This document shows positions 9,658 through 17,916 of a stretch of DNA of 64,000 nt, piece after piece. Origin of the DNA: Fructobacillus tropaeoli (GTDB taxonomy: Bacteria > Bacillota > Bacilli > Lactobacillales > Lactobacillaceae); the NCBI RefSeq assembly GCF_001047135.2, contig NZ_DF968078.1, positions 168,666 to 232,665 of the forward strand. The letters run 5' to 3'. The notes under the pieces were generated by a model. The model was not told the origin of the DNA and did no database searches. It saw only the letters and a program-made list of their open reading frames with translations. Each line of letters starts with the position of its first letter. Within the stretch, counting starts at the first letter, position 1. The translations under genes and the position numbers were made by a program.

Positions 9658-10770
9658 TTAATCAACCAGGTATCGTGCTAAGCGGTCTTGGAAGCGAATG
9701 GTGATTTCCCATGGATCGATTTCGCAATAGTGGGAAAAATCAATCAGTGTGTTTTCCTGGTCCTGATTTTTACCGATGAAAGTCACCTTGGTTCCAACCG
9801 GAACGGGCTCTTCCAAAGCAATCATCAATTGATCCATGGCCAACTTACCAACAATTGGTGCTTTCTGGCCGTTGACCAAAACCGCATAGCCAACTGCTTC
9901 TCGTGGTAGGCCATCCCCGTAGCCGATTGGTAAAGTCGCAATCCATTGAGGCTTGGTGGTTTGGTAAGTGGCACCATAGGAAACGGAGGCACCTGTTGGC
10001 AATTGCTTGATCATGACCACCTCGGATTCGAGTGTCAAAACCGGTTCCAGGTAGTTGTCAGGCTTTAATACCCCTTCGGATGGCTCAATACCATAGACCG
10101 AAGTTCCTGCTCGAATGACATCCATTGGCATCTGATCAACCCGGTATAAAGCTGCGGCTGAGTTCGCCAAGTGAACCATCGGTGGCATTGGCAAGCCATC
10201 GGTGAGTTCATGCCAAGCTGCCAGCTGGCCTTCAAAGTATGTCGTGTCGACATCATCGGCCGTGGCGAAGTGGGTCATAATGCCTTGATAAAGTAAGAAA
10301 TCAGCATCTTGAACGTCGTTGATAGCAGCGCTTAACTCTTCTCGGTTACGAAAACCGATTCGGCCCATACCCGTGTCGACCGCCAAGTTAACCTGGAGCT
10401 TTGGACCGCCGAGACGCAAATTGGCTTCAGCCTGCTTCAAAGTTTCACGATCAGCAACCGTGGCAATGATTTGGTAATCGGCCATTAGCTGGGCAAACTC
10501 AGGAGACGTGAGGCCCAAAACCAAGATTGGCTGGCAAAAGCCGGCTTTCCGTAAGGCAATTGCCTCATCCATCACAGCAACGGCCAAGCCATCAGCACCA
10601 CCTTCAACAGCAGCCTGACTCATTTCCAACAAACCAAAGCCGTAGGCATTGGCCTTCACCGTCATGAAAATAAAGTTGGCGTGGCTACTCTCACGCATGA
10701 CTTTTAAATTTTTGGCCACCGCTGCCTTTGAAATCAATAAACGACTTGGACGGTGATTAGCGACAACCAT
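9658..10770 (-). CDS. alr: Alanine racemase
   Basis: Fold type III PLP racemase of about 370 aa that interconverts L- and D-alanine for peptidoglycan. The PLP lysine is in TVKANAYGFG and the opposing catalytic tyrosine in SVSYGATYQT; VDTGMGRIGF is also characteristic. ATG 10770 has AAGGAGG at ideal spacing; extending the frame upstream would run into the riboswitch terminator, so that longer version is rejected. Being the first gene after the L-box means D-alanine supply is tied to lysine level here, which is unusual. D-Lys or D-Ser racemase activity cannot be excluded from sequence. Confidence 0.92.
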   Translation of the reverse strand: MVVANHRPSRLLISKAAVAKNLKVMRESSHANFIFMTVKANAYGFGLLEMSQAAVEGGADGLAVAVMDEAIALRKAGFCQPILVLGLTSPEFAQLMADYQIIATVADRETLKQAEANLRLGGPKLQVNLAVDTGMGRIGFRNREELSAAINDVQDADFLLYQGIMTHFATADDVDTTYFEGQLAAWHELTDGLPMPPMVHLANSAAALYRVDQMPMDVIRAGTSVYGIEPSEGVLKPDNYLEPVLTLESEVVMIKQLPTGASVSYGATYQTTKPQWIATLPIGYGDGLPREAVGYAVLVNGQKAPIVGKLAMDQLMIALEEPVPVGTKVTFIGKNQDQENTLIDFSHYCEIDPWEITIRFQDRLARYLVD

Positions 10771-10787
10771 GTGAGCCTCCTTAGGCA

Positions 10788-10833
10788 ATAAAAAAAATCC
10801 GAACAACGGGGGTTTATCCCTGTCGTTTGGATT
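10788..10833 (-). terminator. Riboswitch expression-platform terminator before alr
   Basis: Minus-strand hairpin with arms 10818-10833 and 10796-10812 (AATCCAAACGACAGGG pairing with CCCCCGTTGTTCGGATT), followed by a run of eight U. It lies between the L-box aptamer and the alr SD, the expected place for a ligand-controlled transcription terminator. Confidence 0.9.
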
Positions 10834-10841
10834 ATTGTCTA

Positions 10842-11003
10842 AAAATAGTCACAAAAAAACAGTTGAATAGCTCCCCGCTGCATTTGCAGCGACAGTCCAA
10901 TAGCTCTTAACTATTGGCCCAGCAAAATGGCTCTGACCCCATCAGCTTCGGCAACCGCCCCTTTCGCGAACAATGTTCGGTACTCTTGTTGGTTGCGACC
11001 TCT
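10842..11003 (-). promoter_or_regulatory. Lysine riboswitch (L-box)
   Basis: Minus-strand leader carrying the conserved L-box blocks in order: AGAGGTCGC, AGTACCGAA, AAGGGGCGGTTGCCGAAGC, GGGTCAGAGCC, GCTGGGCC, GGACTGTCGCTGCAAATGC and GCGGGGAGCTATTC. In known L-boxes lysine binding at the five-helix junction promotes the downstream terminator, lowering expression when lysine is plentiful. It controls alr and probably the whole lysA-dapH-deacetylase-dapA-dapB-patA cluster. Fold edges are approximate. Confidence 0.9.
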
Positions 11004-11024
11004 ATTACTTATTAAGTTGCCATT

Positions 11025-11053
11025 AATATACATGAGATTTTTTCTCATGTCAA
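11025..11053 (-). promoter_or_regulatory. Promoter of the lysine/DAP operon with inverted repeat in the spacer
   Basis: TTGACA (11048-11053), 17-nt spacer, TATATT (11025-11030) on the minus strand, placing the transcript start near 11018 just before the L-box. The spacer is filled by the perfect inverted repeat ACATGAGA / TCTCATGT (arms 11043-11050 and 11030-11037), which could be an operator. Confidence 0.75.
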
Positions 11054-11083
11054 CACTCCTGACAAAATAAATTATCTTTTTAA

Positions 11084-11112
11084 CAAAAAAGGCAGCCGAT
11101 ATTGGCTGTCTT
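11084..11112 (-). terminator. Terminator after the dinG-like gene
   Basis: Minus-strand hairpin CAGCC-AATATC-GGCTG followed by six or more U. It sits right after the dinG-like stop codon and isolates it from the lysine operon promoter. Confidence 0.8.
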
Positions 11113-11121
11113 TTCTTAATT

Positions 11122-13530
11122 TTATGAAAACTTTTTTTGATAAAAGTTCGCTTTTACCCGTTTGTACCGACTATTAACGGTTGCCAATCGATCCGAAAGC
11201 GCTTTAACCTGTCCCTGGTTAAAGGAAGCAAGTAAAACGGACTTTTCTTGTTTTTGAAGGGCAATCAATAGCGGTGTGAGCGTCGTCACATCAACCCAGC
11301 GATGGGCCTGTGAGATGACGGCCACCTCCGGCACTTGTAGACTTTGCTGCCAAATCGCCGACAAATATTCTGGTAAGGCAATCAAAATTGACTGTTCTTC
11401 CTGGCTGCTTTGGCGGGCGGCCTTAATGAGGGGCGCTGAAATGTCCTGCGCATAGACAACGTAGTCATCACCATAGCGGTCCGATAACTTGTAGTACCAA
11501 TGCTTCAAGGCAGCGTGGTCCTCCACAATCAGAACAAAGTGCTGAACCTTGGCCAAAACCAGCTGTTCGATCTGCTGGTTCTCATTACGGCTCGTGGTCA
11601 GTACCGTTGTCAACTGATTATCCGTTGTCCCCTCGAATTCACTTTTCTCCGGCAACAGGGCGCCCGGCGTCTGGGCTAGAAATGTTGCTAAATCATCCGG
11701 TAAATAAGACGAAACGACTAGGACTTTATCCACCTGCTTCAAGAAGTACTTTTGGTACAGCAAATCAGCCTTGACCTCAAAAATTAGGTTTTGGACGGCC
11801 GGCTCCTTTTGGATGTGCCAGGAGATGTTGGCTAAGTATTCCTGGTGCGCTGATAGCCACGAAAGCTTAGCTAATTTAGCCGTCAAATCCGCTTGCGTCA
11901 ATTTGTGGTTAAAATCGGCCTTAGCAGCCAAATCAACTAAGTCCAACAAACGATTCAAAACCGCCTTGCCGGTCTTCACCAGGCCGATATCTTCAGCTTG
12001 ACCATCAATCTTATTGCTGGCCTCTTCCCAGTTGTGGAGTGCCACCTTCCACTGACCCTGTGTCTTCTTCGGCAAGCTAGCTGCCAAATCAGCTAAGCGG
12101 GCTACCTGGTCTTGGTAAAAGCTCAAAGGTAACGTCAGGCCGAAGCCCTCTTGAATGGCAGTCAAAAGCGCAATTGGCTTTTCCAAAATGGCCACGGGCC
12201 GATCATGATACTTGCTTGCCTTTTCCAAATCCTCCGAAATGGCAAAGAAGGCCGCGAAGGTCAAAAGAACCACATCCGCCTGAGCCGCCTTGTCAAAGGC
12301 TTTGATAAAGGCCGAACCCGTTTCATCAGAACGGACGGCTGCCAAGCCAGGCTGATTTTGCACACCTTTTGGCAAATCAATGAGGGCTAAATCAGGACTT
12401 TCGGCTAACCAAACCAGGACACGCGCTTGCCAAAAGGCGCCACCTTGGCTTCTAGCTACCGCCAGAACCTTTTGAAACTTCTTCTCATCCAGGTAATCGC
12501 GTGGCACATAGAGTTTTGCCACCGATAAGTTAGCCCCGGGCAGTCGCTCCTGCAACTCTGCTAGAATCGCCCCCTGATGGTTCAAGAGCGTAATATCATG
12601 GGCCAGCAGGTATGTCGCCTGTTGGCGGTTTTGATAAAAGAGTGGCAATAAATACGACAACGTCTTCTTAACTTCCGGCGGTGTCGTTAACTGCCAGACC
12701 GCTCTTTTCCGTTGTTGCAAAAAGCGCTGCACCTGGTCCATCACCTGACCCTGGTCCTCTTCGACCAAGAAACCAGGACCTAAAACGGCATCCTTATCAG
12801 CAAGCGTCTTCGGATAAGGCACGTCGCCGCCTTTTTTTTTCCGGTTTGAATCTTTGCTTCGGTTGGACTGACGTCTTAACGTCTCTTCACGTTCGGCCAA
12901 AAATGCCGGAGCCGGGGACCGGTCTTTCATCGCCATCGCCAAGAAATCTTGGCTTTGACGCAACAGACCCCAATCCACACTCAAGAGTTCCTTCTTCGTC
13001 TTTTCAGGTAAGCTCTGGGCCTCGTGCCAAAGCGACAACATCAAATAGGCTGTTGCCTCCGCATCAGCGTTGGCCCGGTGAGCTTGAACCAGGGGCAAGT
13101 CGAGATACTTTGTCAAATCAGACAAGCGGTAGCCTGGTGCCGTTGGGTAAAGAATCTGGGCCAGTTGAACGGTATCGATTGCCAATAGGTCCAGCTCAGG
13201 TAAACCAACCCGGGCAAATTCGGCATTTAAATACGGGTAATCAAAGTTCACGTTATGGGCAACAAAAACCTGGTCCTTTAACAATCCGCGCAACGAGGGG
13301 GCCAGTTCTTCAAAGAACGGCGCATCCCGCACATCTTTTTGGCTAATATGGGTTAATTGTTGAATTTTTTTATCTATTGTTTGCCCCGGATTCACGAATG
13401 AATCGAAGTGTTCCACAATCTTTTTATTTTTTACAAAGGTCATCCCGATTTGAATAATTCGCCCTCCCTTTTCAACGGAGGGGTTGGTGGTTTCCAAATC
13501 GACAATCACAAAGGCGGCTGATTTTTTCAT
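11122..13530 (-). CDS. dinG: DinG-family protein: exonuclease domain intact, helicase motifs lost
   Basis: An 802-residue protein. Residues about 1-180 form a DEDDh 3'-5' exonuclease like DnaQ/DinG: VIVDLETT (Exo I), VAHNVNFDYPYL (Exo II) and HRANADAEAT (Exo III). The remaining 600 residues align in position with the XPD-like helicase of DinG but lack its signatures: where Walker A is expected there is LTTPPEVKKTLSYLLPL, where DEAH is expected there is AILEKPIALL, and no GR-type motif VI is seen near the C-terminus. Family members are about 900 aa. ATG 13530 has SD AAGGAGT. It probably acts as an exonuclease without ATP-driven unwinding. The frame is open throughout, so it appears maintained rather than decaying. 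Confidence 0.8.
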   Translation of the reverse strand: MKKSAAFVIVDLETTNPSVEKGGRIIQIGMTFVKNKKIVEHFDSFVNPGQTIDKKIQQLTHISQKDVRDAPFFEELAPSLRGLLKDQVFVAHNVNFDYPYLNAEFARVGLPELDLLAIDTVQLAQILYPTAPGYRLSDLTKYLDLPLVQAHRANADAEATAYLMLSLWHEAQSLPEKTKKELLSVDWGLLRQSQDFLAMAMKDRSPAPAFLAEREETLRRQSNRSKDSNRKKKGGDVPYPKTLADKDAVLGPGFLVEEDQGQVMDQVQRFLQQRKRAVWQLTTPPEVKKTLSYLLPLFYQNRQQATYLLAHDITLLNHQGAILAELQERLPGANLSVAKLYVPRDYLDEKKFQKVLAVARSQGGAFWQARVLVWLAESPDLALIDLPKGVQNQPGLAAVRSDETGSAFIKAFDKAAQADVVLLTFAAFFAISEDLEKASKYHDRPVAILEKPIALLTAIQEGFGLTLPLSFYQDQVARLADLAASLPKKTQGQWKVALHNWEEASNKIDGQAEDIGLVKTGKAVLNRLLDLVDLAAKADFNHKLTQADLTAKLAKLSWLSAHQEYLANISWHIQKEPAVQNLIFEVKADLLYQKYFLKQVDKVLVVSSYLPDDLATFLAQTPGALLPEKSEFEGTTDNQLTTVLTTSRNENQQIEQLVLAKVQHFVLIVEDHAALKHWYYKLSDRYGDDYVVYAQDISAPLIKAARQSSQEEQSILIALPEYLSAIWQQSLQVPEVAVISQAHRWVDVTTLTPLLIALQKQEKSVLLASFNQGQVKALSDRLATVNSRYKRVKANFYQKKFS

Positions 13531-13621
13531 CAGGACTCCTTTCTCATCATCGAGACCAAGACATATTTGGGCCAAAAACTGTCATTTTTAGACCTAAATT
13601 TCATTTTGCTCTCGTAGTTAT

Positions 13622-13651
13622 TTTACACTACTTAGCCTAGTGCGGTACAAT
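13622..13651 (+). promoter_or_regulatory. Promoter of the mevalonate operon
   Basis: TTTACA (13622-13627), 18-nt spacer, TACAAT (13646-13651), about 25 nt before the mvk start codon. Confidence 0.6.
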
Positions 13652-13676
13652 ATTAGCAGTAATTGGAGTCTTTTAT

Positions 13677-14618
13677 ATGGAAAAAAATCATGCCGGCTTT
13701 GGCCATTCGCACGCCAAAGCCATTCTTATCGGCGACCATGCCGTTGTTTACCAACAACCGGCCGTCGCCATCCCCCTTTTGAACCTCAAAGTCACGGCAA
13801 GCGTTCAAGCGATTGCTAGTGGCCAAACGATTATTTTAGGTGAACAGGCCTTTGACCTGGCCAACCTCGGCGCTGATTTAGAAGGCTTACGCCAGTTAAT
13901 CATCGCCCTGCTAGAAAACTTAGTTGAACCTGACCAACCATTCTTATTAGAGGTACAATCGCTCATCCCCCAAGAACGAGGCTTTGGCGCTTCAGCGGCC
14001 CTCGCAACAGCTATCACACGGGCCTTCTTTGACTGGACCAGACAAGACTTAAGTCAGGACCAACTGAATTTTTATACGAATTTAGCTGAAAGTATTTCCC
14101 ACGGTTCACCTTCTGGCATCGATGCTGCCACGGTCTCGGCTGTTGAGCCCGTGTGGTTCCACCAGCAACAAATCGATACTTTCCAAACTAATTTGGAAGC
14201 GACCCTCGTCCTGGCGGATACCGGCGTTCGTGGTCAAACCGTTCGAGCCGTTAACATTGTCAAAGACCAGCTCAAGAAAAATTATGAACCAACTTGGGGG
14301 GCCATTAACCACCTCGGCCAGCTAGCCTTCTTAGTGAAGGAAGCCCTAGCCAATAACGATCCCAAAACGCTGGGCCAGCTCTTTACTGATGCCCACAAGG
14401 ATCTGCAAATCCTTCAAGTTTCGCACCCAAAGCTAGACACCCTTGTTAATGCCGCTTTAGCAGCAGACGCACTGGGCGCCAAGTTAACCGGGTCTGGCAT
14501 TGGCGGTGCGATGTTTTCCCTGGCAGAAAATAACGACCAGGCGCAAAAGATTGCTGTCGCCCTCAAACAGGCCGGTGCCAAGGAAGCTTGGATTCAGCCG
14601 CTTTCAGCAGCACATTAA
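13677..14618 (+). CDS. mvk: Mevalonate kinase
   Basis: GHMP kinase of 313 aa that phosphorylates mevalonate to 5-phosphomevalonate with ATP. It starts with the substrate motif HAKAILIGDHAVVYQQPA, carries the ATP loop ERGFGASAALATAI at about 100-113, and the C-terminal GHMP motif KLTGSGIGGAMFSLAE at about 270-285. SD GGAGT lies 8-9 nt before the ATG. First gene of mvk-mvaD-pmk-fni, the usual lactic-acid-bacterial order. Confidence 0.95.
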   Translation: MEKNHAGFGHSHAKAILIGDHAVVYQQPAVAIPLLNLKVTASVQAIASGQTIILGEQAFDLANLGADLEGLRQLIIALLENLVEPDQPFLLEVQSLIPQERGFGASAALATAITRAFFDWTRQDLSQDQLNFYTNLAESISHGSPSGIDAATVSAVEPVWFHQQQIDTFQTNLEATLVLADTGVRGQTVRAVNIVKDQLKKNYEPTWGAINHLGQLAFLVKEALANNDPKTLGQLFTDAHKDLQILQVSHPKLDTLVNAALAADALGAKLTGSGIGGAMFSLAENNDQAQKIAVALKQAGAKEAWIQPLSAAH

Positions 14619-14726
14619 AAATCAGCTTGGGGTTTCTGCCTGCTTCGAGACAACAAAATACCGTTGGTGGTCCTCAAACTGATTAACCATCCAAAAATTT
14701 AAAATACTCTCACCAAGGAAAGCACT

Positions 14727-15686
14727 GTGACTGATAAAACAACAACTGCCAAAGCGCACACAAATATTGCCCTTATCAAATACTGGGGCAAAAAAGATAA
14801 AACACTCAACCTCCCAACCACTTCGTCATTATCTCTGACGCTGAATGAATTTTATACCGAGACAATGGTAACGGCCGGTAAGGAAGATACCCTGTTGATT
14901 AACAACATGATGCAGGATCCAACGCGAATCCATAATTTCCTCGATTTTTTACGTGAAGAAATTGAAGACTTTGGTCCCCTAACAGTTGTTTCCAAAAATA
15001 CGGTTCCGACCGCTGCGGGTCTCGCTTCTTCGGCTTCATCCTTTGCTGCTCTGACAGCTGCCGTTGCTCGCCACCAAAACTGGGATTTGTCCTTAACCGA
15101 CCTTTCTCGCCTGGCGCGCCGTGGTTCTGGATCAGCAACCCGGTCATTTTTCCCTGGTTTTGCCGTCTGGCACGAAGGAACCGATAATCAATCTTCTTTT
15201 GCCGAGGCACTGCCGGCAACTGATTTGCCAATCGCCCTCGTGGTTTGCGAAATCGCTGGAACCGTTAAAAAAGTTTCGTCTTCTGATGGTATGATGCGGG
15301 CGATGACCTCACCCAAGTACTCAGAATGGGTTGAAAAATCACATGACCAATTTACGGCTATGAAGGAAGCCATCGCCAACCAAGACTTGCAAAAGATTGG
15401 CGAACTAGCCGAAGAAAACGCCTTGGCCATGCATGAATTAAACATCACGGCCACTGACCGGCGCTTCACCTACTTTAACCAAATGACTCTCGATGTTTTA
15501 GCCTTTGTTAAGGAACTTCGTGCTGAAGGCTTCCTAGCCTACGCCACGATTGACGCCGGTCCAAACGTTAAGATTATTACCAGCCAAGATCAGGCTGAAA
15601 CTATCAAAGATAAACTTCAAGAAAAGTTCCGCAAGTTGCGCCTCCAAATCGCAACACCCGGCCCCGGTATTAGCTTTAAAGACTAA
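14727..15686 (+). CDS. mvaD: Diphosphomevalonate decarboxylase
   Basis: GHMP-fold enzyme of 319 aa that converts mevalonate diphosphate to isopentenyl diphosphate with ATP hydrolysis and CO2 loss. Motifs: ALIKYWGKKDKTLNLPTTSS at the N-terminus, the ATP loop AAGLASSASSFAALTAA and RRGSGSATRSFFPGFAVW. It starts with GTG at 14727, preceded by AAGGAAAG. The 108-nt gap from mvk contains no clear terminator, so co-transcription is likely. Confidence 0.95.
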   Translation: MTDKTTTAKAHTNIALIKYWGKKDKTLNLPTTSSLSLTLNEFYTETMVTAGKEDTLLINNMMQDPTRIHNFLDFLREEIEDFGPLTVVSKNTVPTAAGLASSASSFAALTAAVARHQNWDLSLTDLSRLARRGSGSATRSFFPGFAVWHEGTDNQSSFAEALPATDLPIALVVCEIAGTVKKVSSSDGMMRAMTSPKYSEWVEKSHDQFTAMKEAIANQDLQKIGELAEENALAMHELNITATDRRFTYFNQMTLDVLAFVKELRAEGFLAYATIDAGPNVKIITSQDQAETIKDKLQEKFRKLRLQIATPGPGISFKD

Positions 15687-15698
15687 AGGACATCTGCA

Positions 15699-16769
15699 AT
15701 GAAAACAACCACCGTCAAAGTCCCCGGCAAACTCTTTTTAGCCGGCGAATATGCTGTCACAAAACCCGGGCAACCGGCTCTTTTGGCTGCCGTTGACCGT
15801 GGTTTAACCATTCGTGTTGCAGCAACCGACCGCCTCATGCCGGGCTCTCTAGTTATTAAATCAGACGCCATGCCAGAACCACTTGTTTTAACCTGGTCGA
15901 CCTTGGCCGAGTTAAACCAAGAAACAAGCGACTCCTTCTTAGGGCCCTGGTCCTTTGTCAAGGCGGCTTTAGTACTCTTCTACCAAGAACACTTAGACCT
16001 TCAGCTTACACAGCAACTCGCCCTATCGTTAACGATTTCTTCGCAAATGGCCGTTGACCACAACAAGCTCGGCTTAGGATCATCGGCTGCAGTTTCGGTT
16101 GCCATCATCAAGGGTTTGGTCACTTACTTTGATCAAAAAGACCGCCTGCAAGCTATTTTCCGCCAAGCATCCTTCGCCCACTACTTTATTCAGGGTTCTG
16201 GTTCCCTTGGTGATTTAGCTTCAGCCACTTTTACCGGTGTAATTTTCTATCAAGCACCTGACTGGCTGAACCAAGTGGATTCCAAGAAGCTCACCCTATC
16301 TGATTTTTCAAAGCTCGACTGGTCGAACCTCGCTATTAAACCGCTTCCTTGGCCAAAAAATTGGCAAATTGGTATCGTCGCCACCTTCCAACCTGCCTCA
16401 ACAAAAAAGGCGCTCGCCAAGGGTTTCTGGCAGACTGACTTTGCCCGCCAATCAAAAGAAGCCGTCACCAAGGCGGCCTTAGCGATTGAAAATCATGACT
16501 ACCATGGCTTGATGCAAGGACTTAAGAACAATCAGGACCTCTTGAAAAGGGTCTTACCAACTGGCTACCTGACCCCTGCCCTCAGTCAATTTTTGACACT
16601 CTTAGGACAAAAAGGCCTAGCTGGTAAGGTTTCTGGCGCCGGCTATGGTGACAACGGCTTTGTCGTCTTTGAAAACCAAACCCAAGGGCACGGTTTTCAT
16701 CAAGCTAGTCAAGGAACCGCCCTCCACCTCCTCTTACCAGCGCTCTGGCAAGATACCGTGTTACTGTGA
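15699..16769 (+). CDS. pmk: Phosphomevalonate kinase
   Basis: GHMP kinase of 356 aa that makes mevalonate diphosphate from phosphomevalonate. Motifs: GKLFLAGEYAVTKPGQPALL, ATP loop KLGLGSSAAVSVAIIKG and C-terminal KVSGAGYGDNGFVVFEN. The gene follows mvaD by 12 nt. The order within the operon does not follow the reaction order, as in other lactic acid bacteria. Confidence 0.93.
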   Translation: MKTTTVKVPGKLFLAGEYAVTKPGQPALLAAVDRGLTIRVAATDRLMPGSLVIKSDAMPEPLVLTWSTLAELNQETSDSFLGPWSFVKAALVLFYQEHLDLQLTQQLALSLTISSQMAVDHNKLGLGSSAAVSVAIIKGLVTYFDQKDRLQAIFRQASFAHYFIQGSGSLGDLASATFTGVIFYQAPDWLNQVDSKKLTLSDFSKLDWSNLAIKPLPWPKNWQIGIVATFQPASTKKALAKGFWQTDFARQSKEAVTKAALAIENHDYHGLMQGLKNNQDLLKRVLPTGYLTPALSQFLTLLGQKGLAGKVSGAGYGDNGFVVFENQTQGHGFHQASQGTALHLLLPALWQDTVLL

Positions 16770-16781
16770 AAGAATTTTAAG

Positions 16782-17822
16782 ATGGCCACTACTCATTCAA
16801 ACCGTAAAAACGAACACCTTTCGCTGGCGACCAAGTTTTGGCGTGACCAGGAAAATCCAGTAATTGGACCGGGCTTTGATGCTGTCCGTTGGGTCCCAGG
16901 ACCACTGAAAGACATGGCTGTTGCTGACGTTCAAACGACCACCCACATCCTTGGTGAAGACTTTGCCTGGCCCTTTTACATTGAGGCCATGACTGGCGGA
17001 TCCGTTGCTAGTACCAAGGTTAATGCTGATTTGGCCACCGTTGCTCAAAAGACGGGCTTAGCGATGGCGGTTGGTTCACAGTCCGTTGCCTTAAAGGATA
17101 GCAGTCAGGTCGAATCCTACCGTGTTGTTCGGCAAAATCACCCTGATGGCTTTTTAATTGCCAACCTCGGCGCTGACCATCCCATCAAAAATGTTCAAGC
17201 AGCGATCGATATGATTGACGCCAATGCCATCGAACTCCATGTCAATTTAGGCCAGGAACTAGCCATGGCGGAAGGCGATCGACGCTTTTACTGGCTTGAT
17301 AACCTAGCTACCGTCATTGCTAAATCACCCGTACCGGTCATAATCAAGGAAGTTGGTTTTGGCATGGGCCCCGATTTGCTGAAGCAGCTCTCTGCCCTCA
17401 AACCAGCGGCCATCAACGTTGGTGGTGGTAATGGAACCAGTTTTGCTCAAATTGAGCAACGCCGTGACCGTCAAAATGAGAACCCCCTGGACTTGAGCCC
17501 CTTCGGGCTCAGCACGGTTGAATCGCTTTTAGCAGGACAAAAGGCAGCTATTGATTCACCGTTAATTGCCACAGGCGGGATTCAATCCATCAACGATGTT
17601 GTGACTGCCCTGATTTTGAGAGCGAAAACGACCTCGTCCGCTGGTCACTTCCTGCAAGTCTTAATGACAAAGAGCCCCTCAGCCCTACAACAAGAAATCG
17701 AGAACTGGCAACAGGCCCTGCCTGAATTAATGACCCTTTTGGGCGCCAAGACCGTTTTCGACCTTAGCCAAGTTCCAAGACTGTACCGGGCAGACCTCCA
17801 AAATTTTTCTGACCAGCTTTAA
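16782..17822 (+). CDS. fni: Isopentenyl-diphosphate delta-isomerase type 2 (FMN)
   Basis: FMN- and NADPH-dependent TIM-barrel isomerase of 346 aa that interconverts IPP and DMAPP. Signatures: FYIEAMTGGS, VGSQSVAL, IANLGAD, the substrate-binding HVNLGQELAMAEGDR, VIIKEVGFGM and INVGGGNGTSFAQIE. Last gene of the operon, 12 nt after pmk, and followed by a shared terminator. Confidence 0.95.
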   Translation: MATTHSNRKNEHLSLATKFWRDQENPVIGPGFDAVRWVPGPLKDMAVADVQTTTHILGEDFAWPFYIEAMTGGSVASTKVNADLATVAQKTGLAMAVGSQSVALKDSSQVESYRVVRQNHPDGFLIANLGADHPIKNVQAAIDMIDANAIELHVNLGQELAMAEGDRRFYWLDNLATVIAKSPVPVIIKEVGFGMGPDLLKQLSALKPAAINVGGGNGTSFAQIEQRRDRQNENPLDLSPFGLSTVESLLAGQKAAIDSPLIATGGIQSINDVVTALILRAKTTSSAGHFLQVLMTKSPSALQQEIENWQQALPELMTLLGAKTVFDLSQVPRLYRADLQNFSDQL

Positions 17823-17856
17823 CAAAGCCAGTCTTTCTTATTTCCAATCAACAAAC

Positions 17857-17899
17857 AAAAGAAGTTAGCCGAAAACATTTTTTCGACTAACTTCTTTTT
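17857..17899. terminator. Bidirectional terminator between fni and aroB
   Basis: Arms 17857-17868 and 17887-17898 pair as AAAAGAAGTTAG / CTAACTTCTTTT, with A-rich and T-rich flanks on both sides. It can end the plus-strand mevalonate operon and the minus-strand aroF-aroB transcript. Confidence 0.85.
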
Positions 17900-17916
17900 A
17901 ATTTCGTCAACTGTTA

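Noticed and set aside
10771-10806. Twelve-residue N-terminal extension of alanine racemase
   Set aside because: It would begin inside the riboswitch terminator and lacks an SD, whereas ATG 10770 has AAGGAGG.
12681-13346. 221-codon plus-strand frame opposite the dinG-like gene
   Set aside because: Pro/Arg/Ser-rich composition typical of an antisense shadow, no SD; the minus-strand frame has clear exonuclease motifs.
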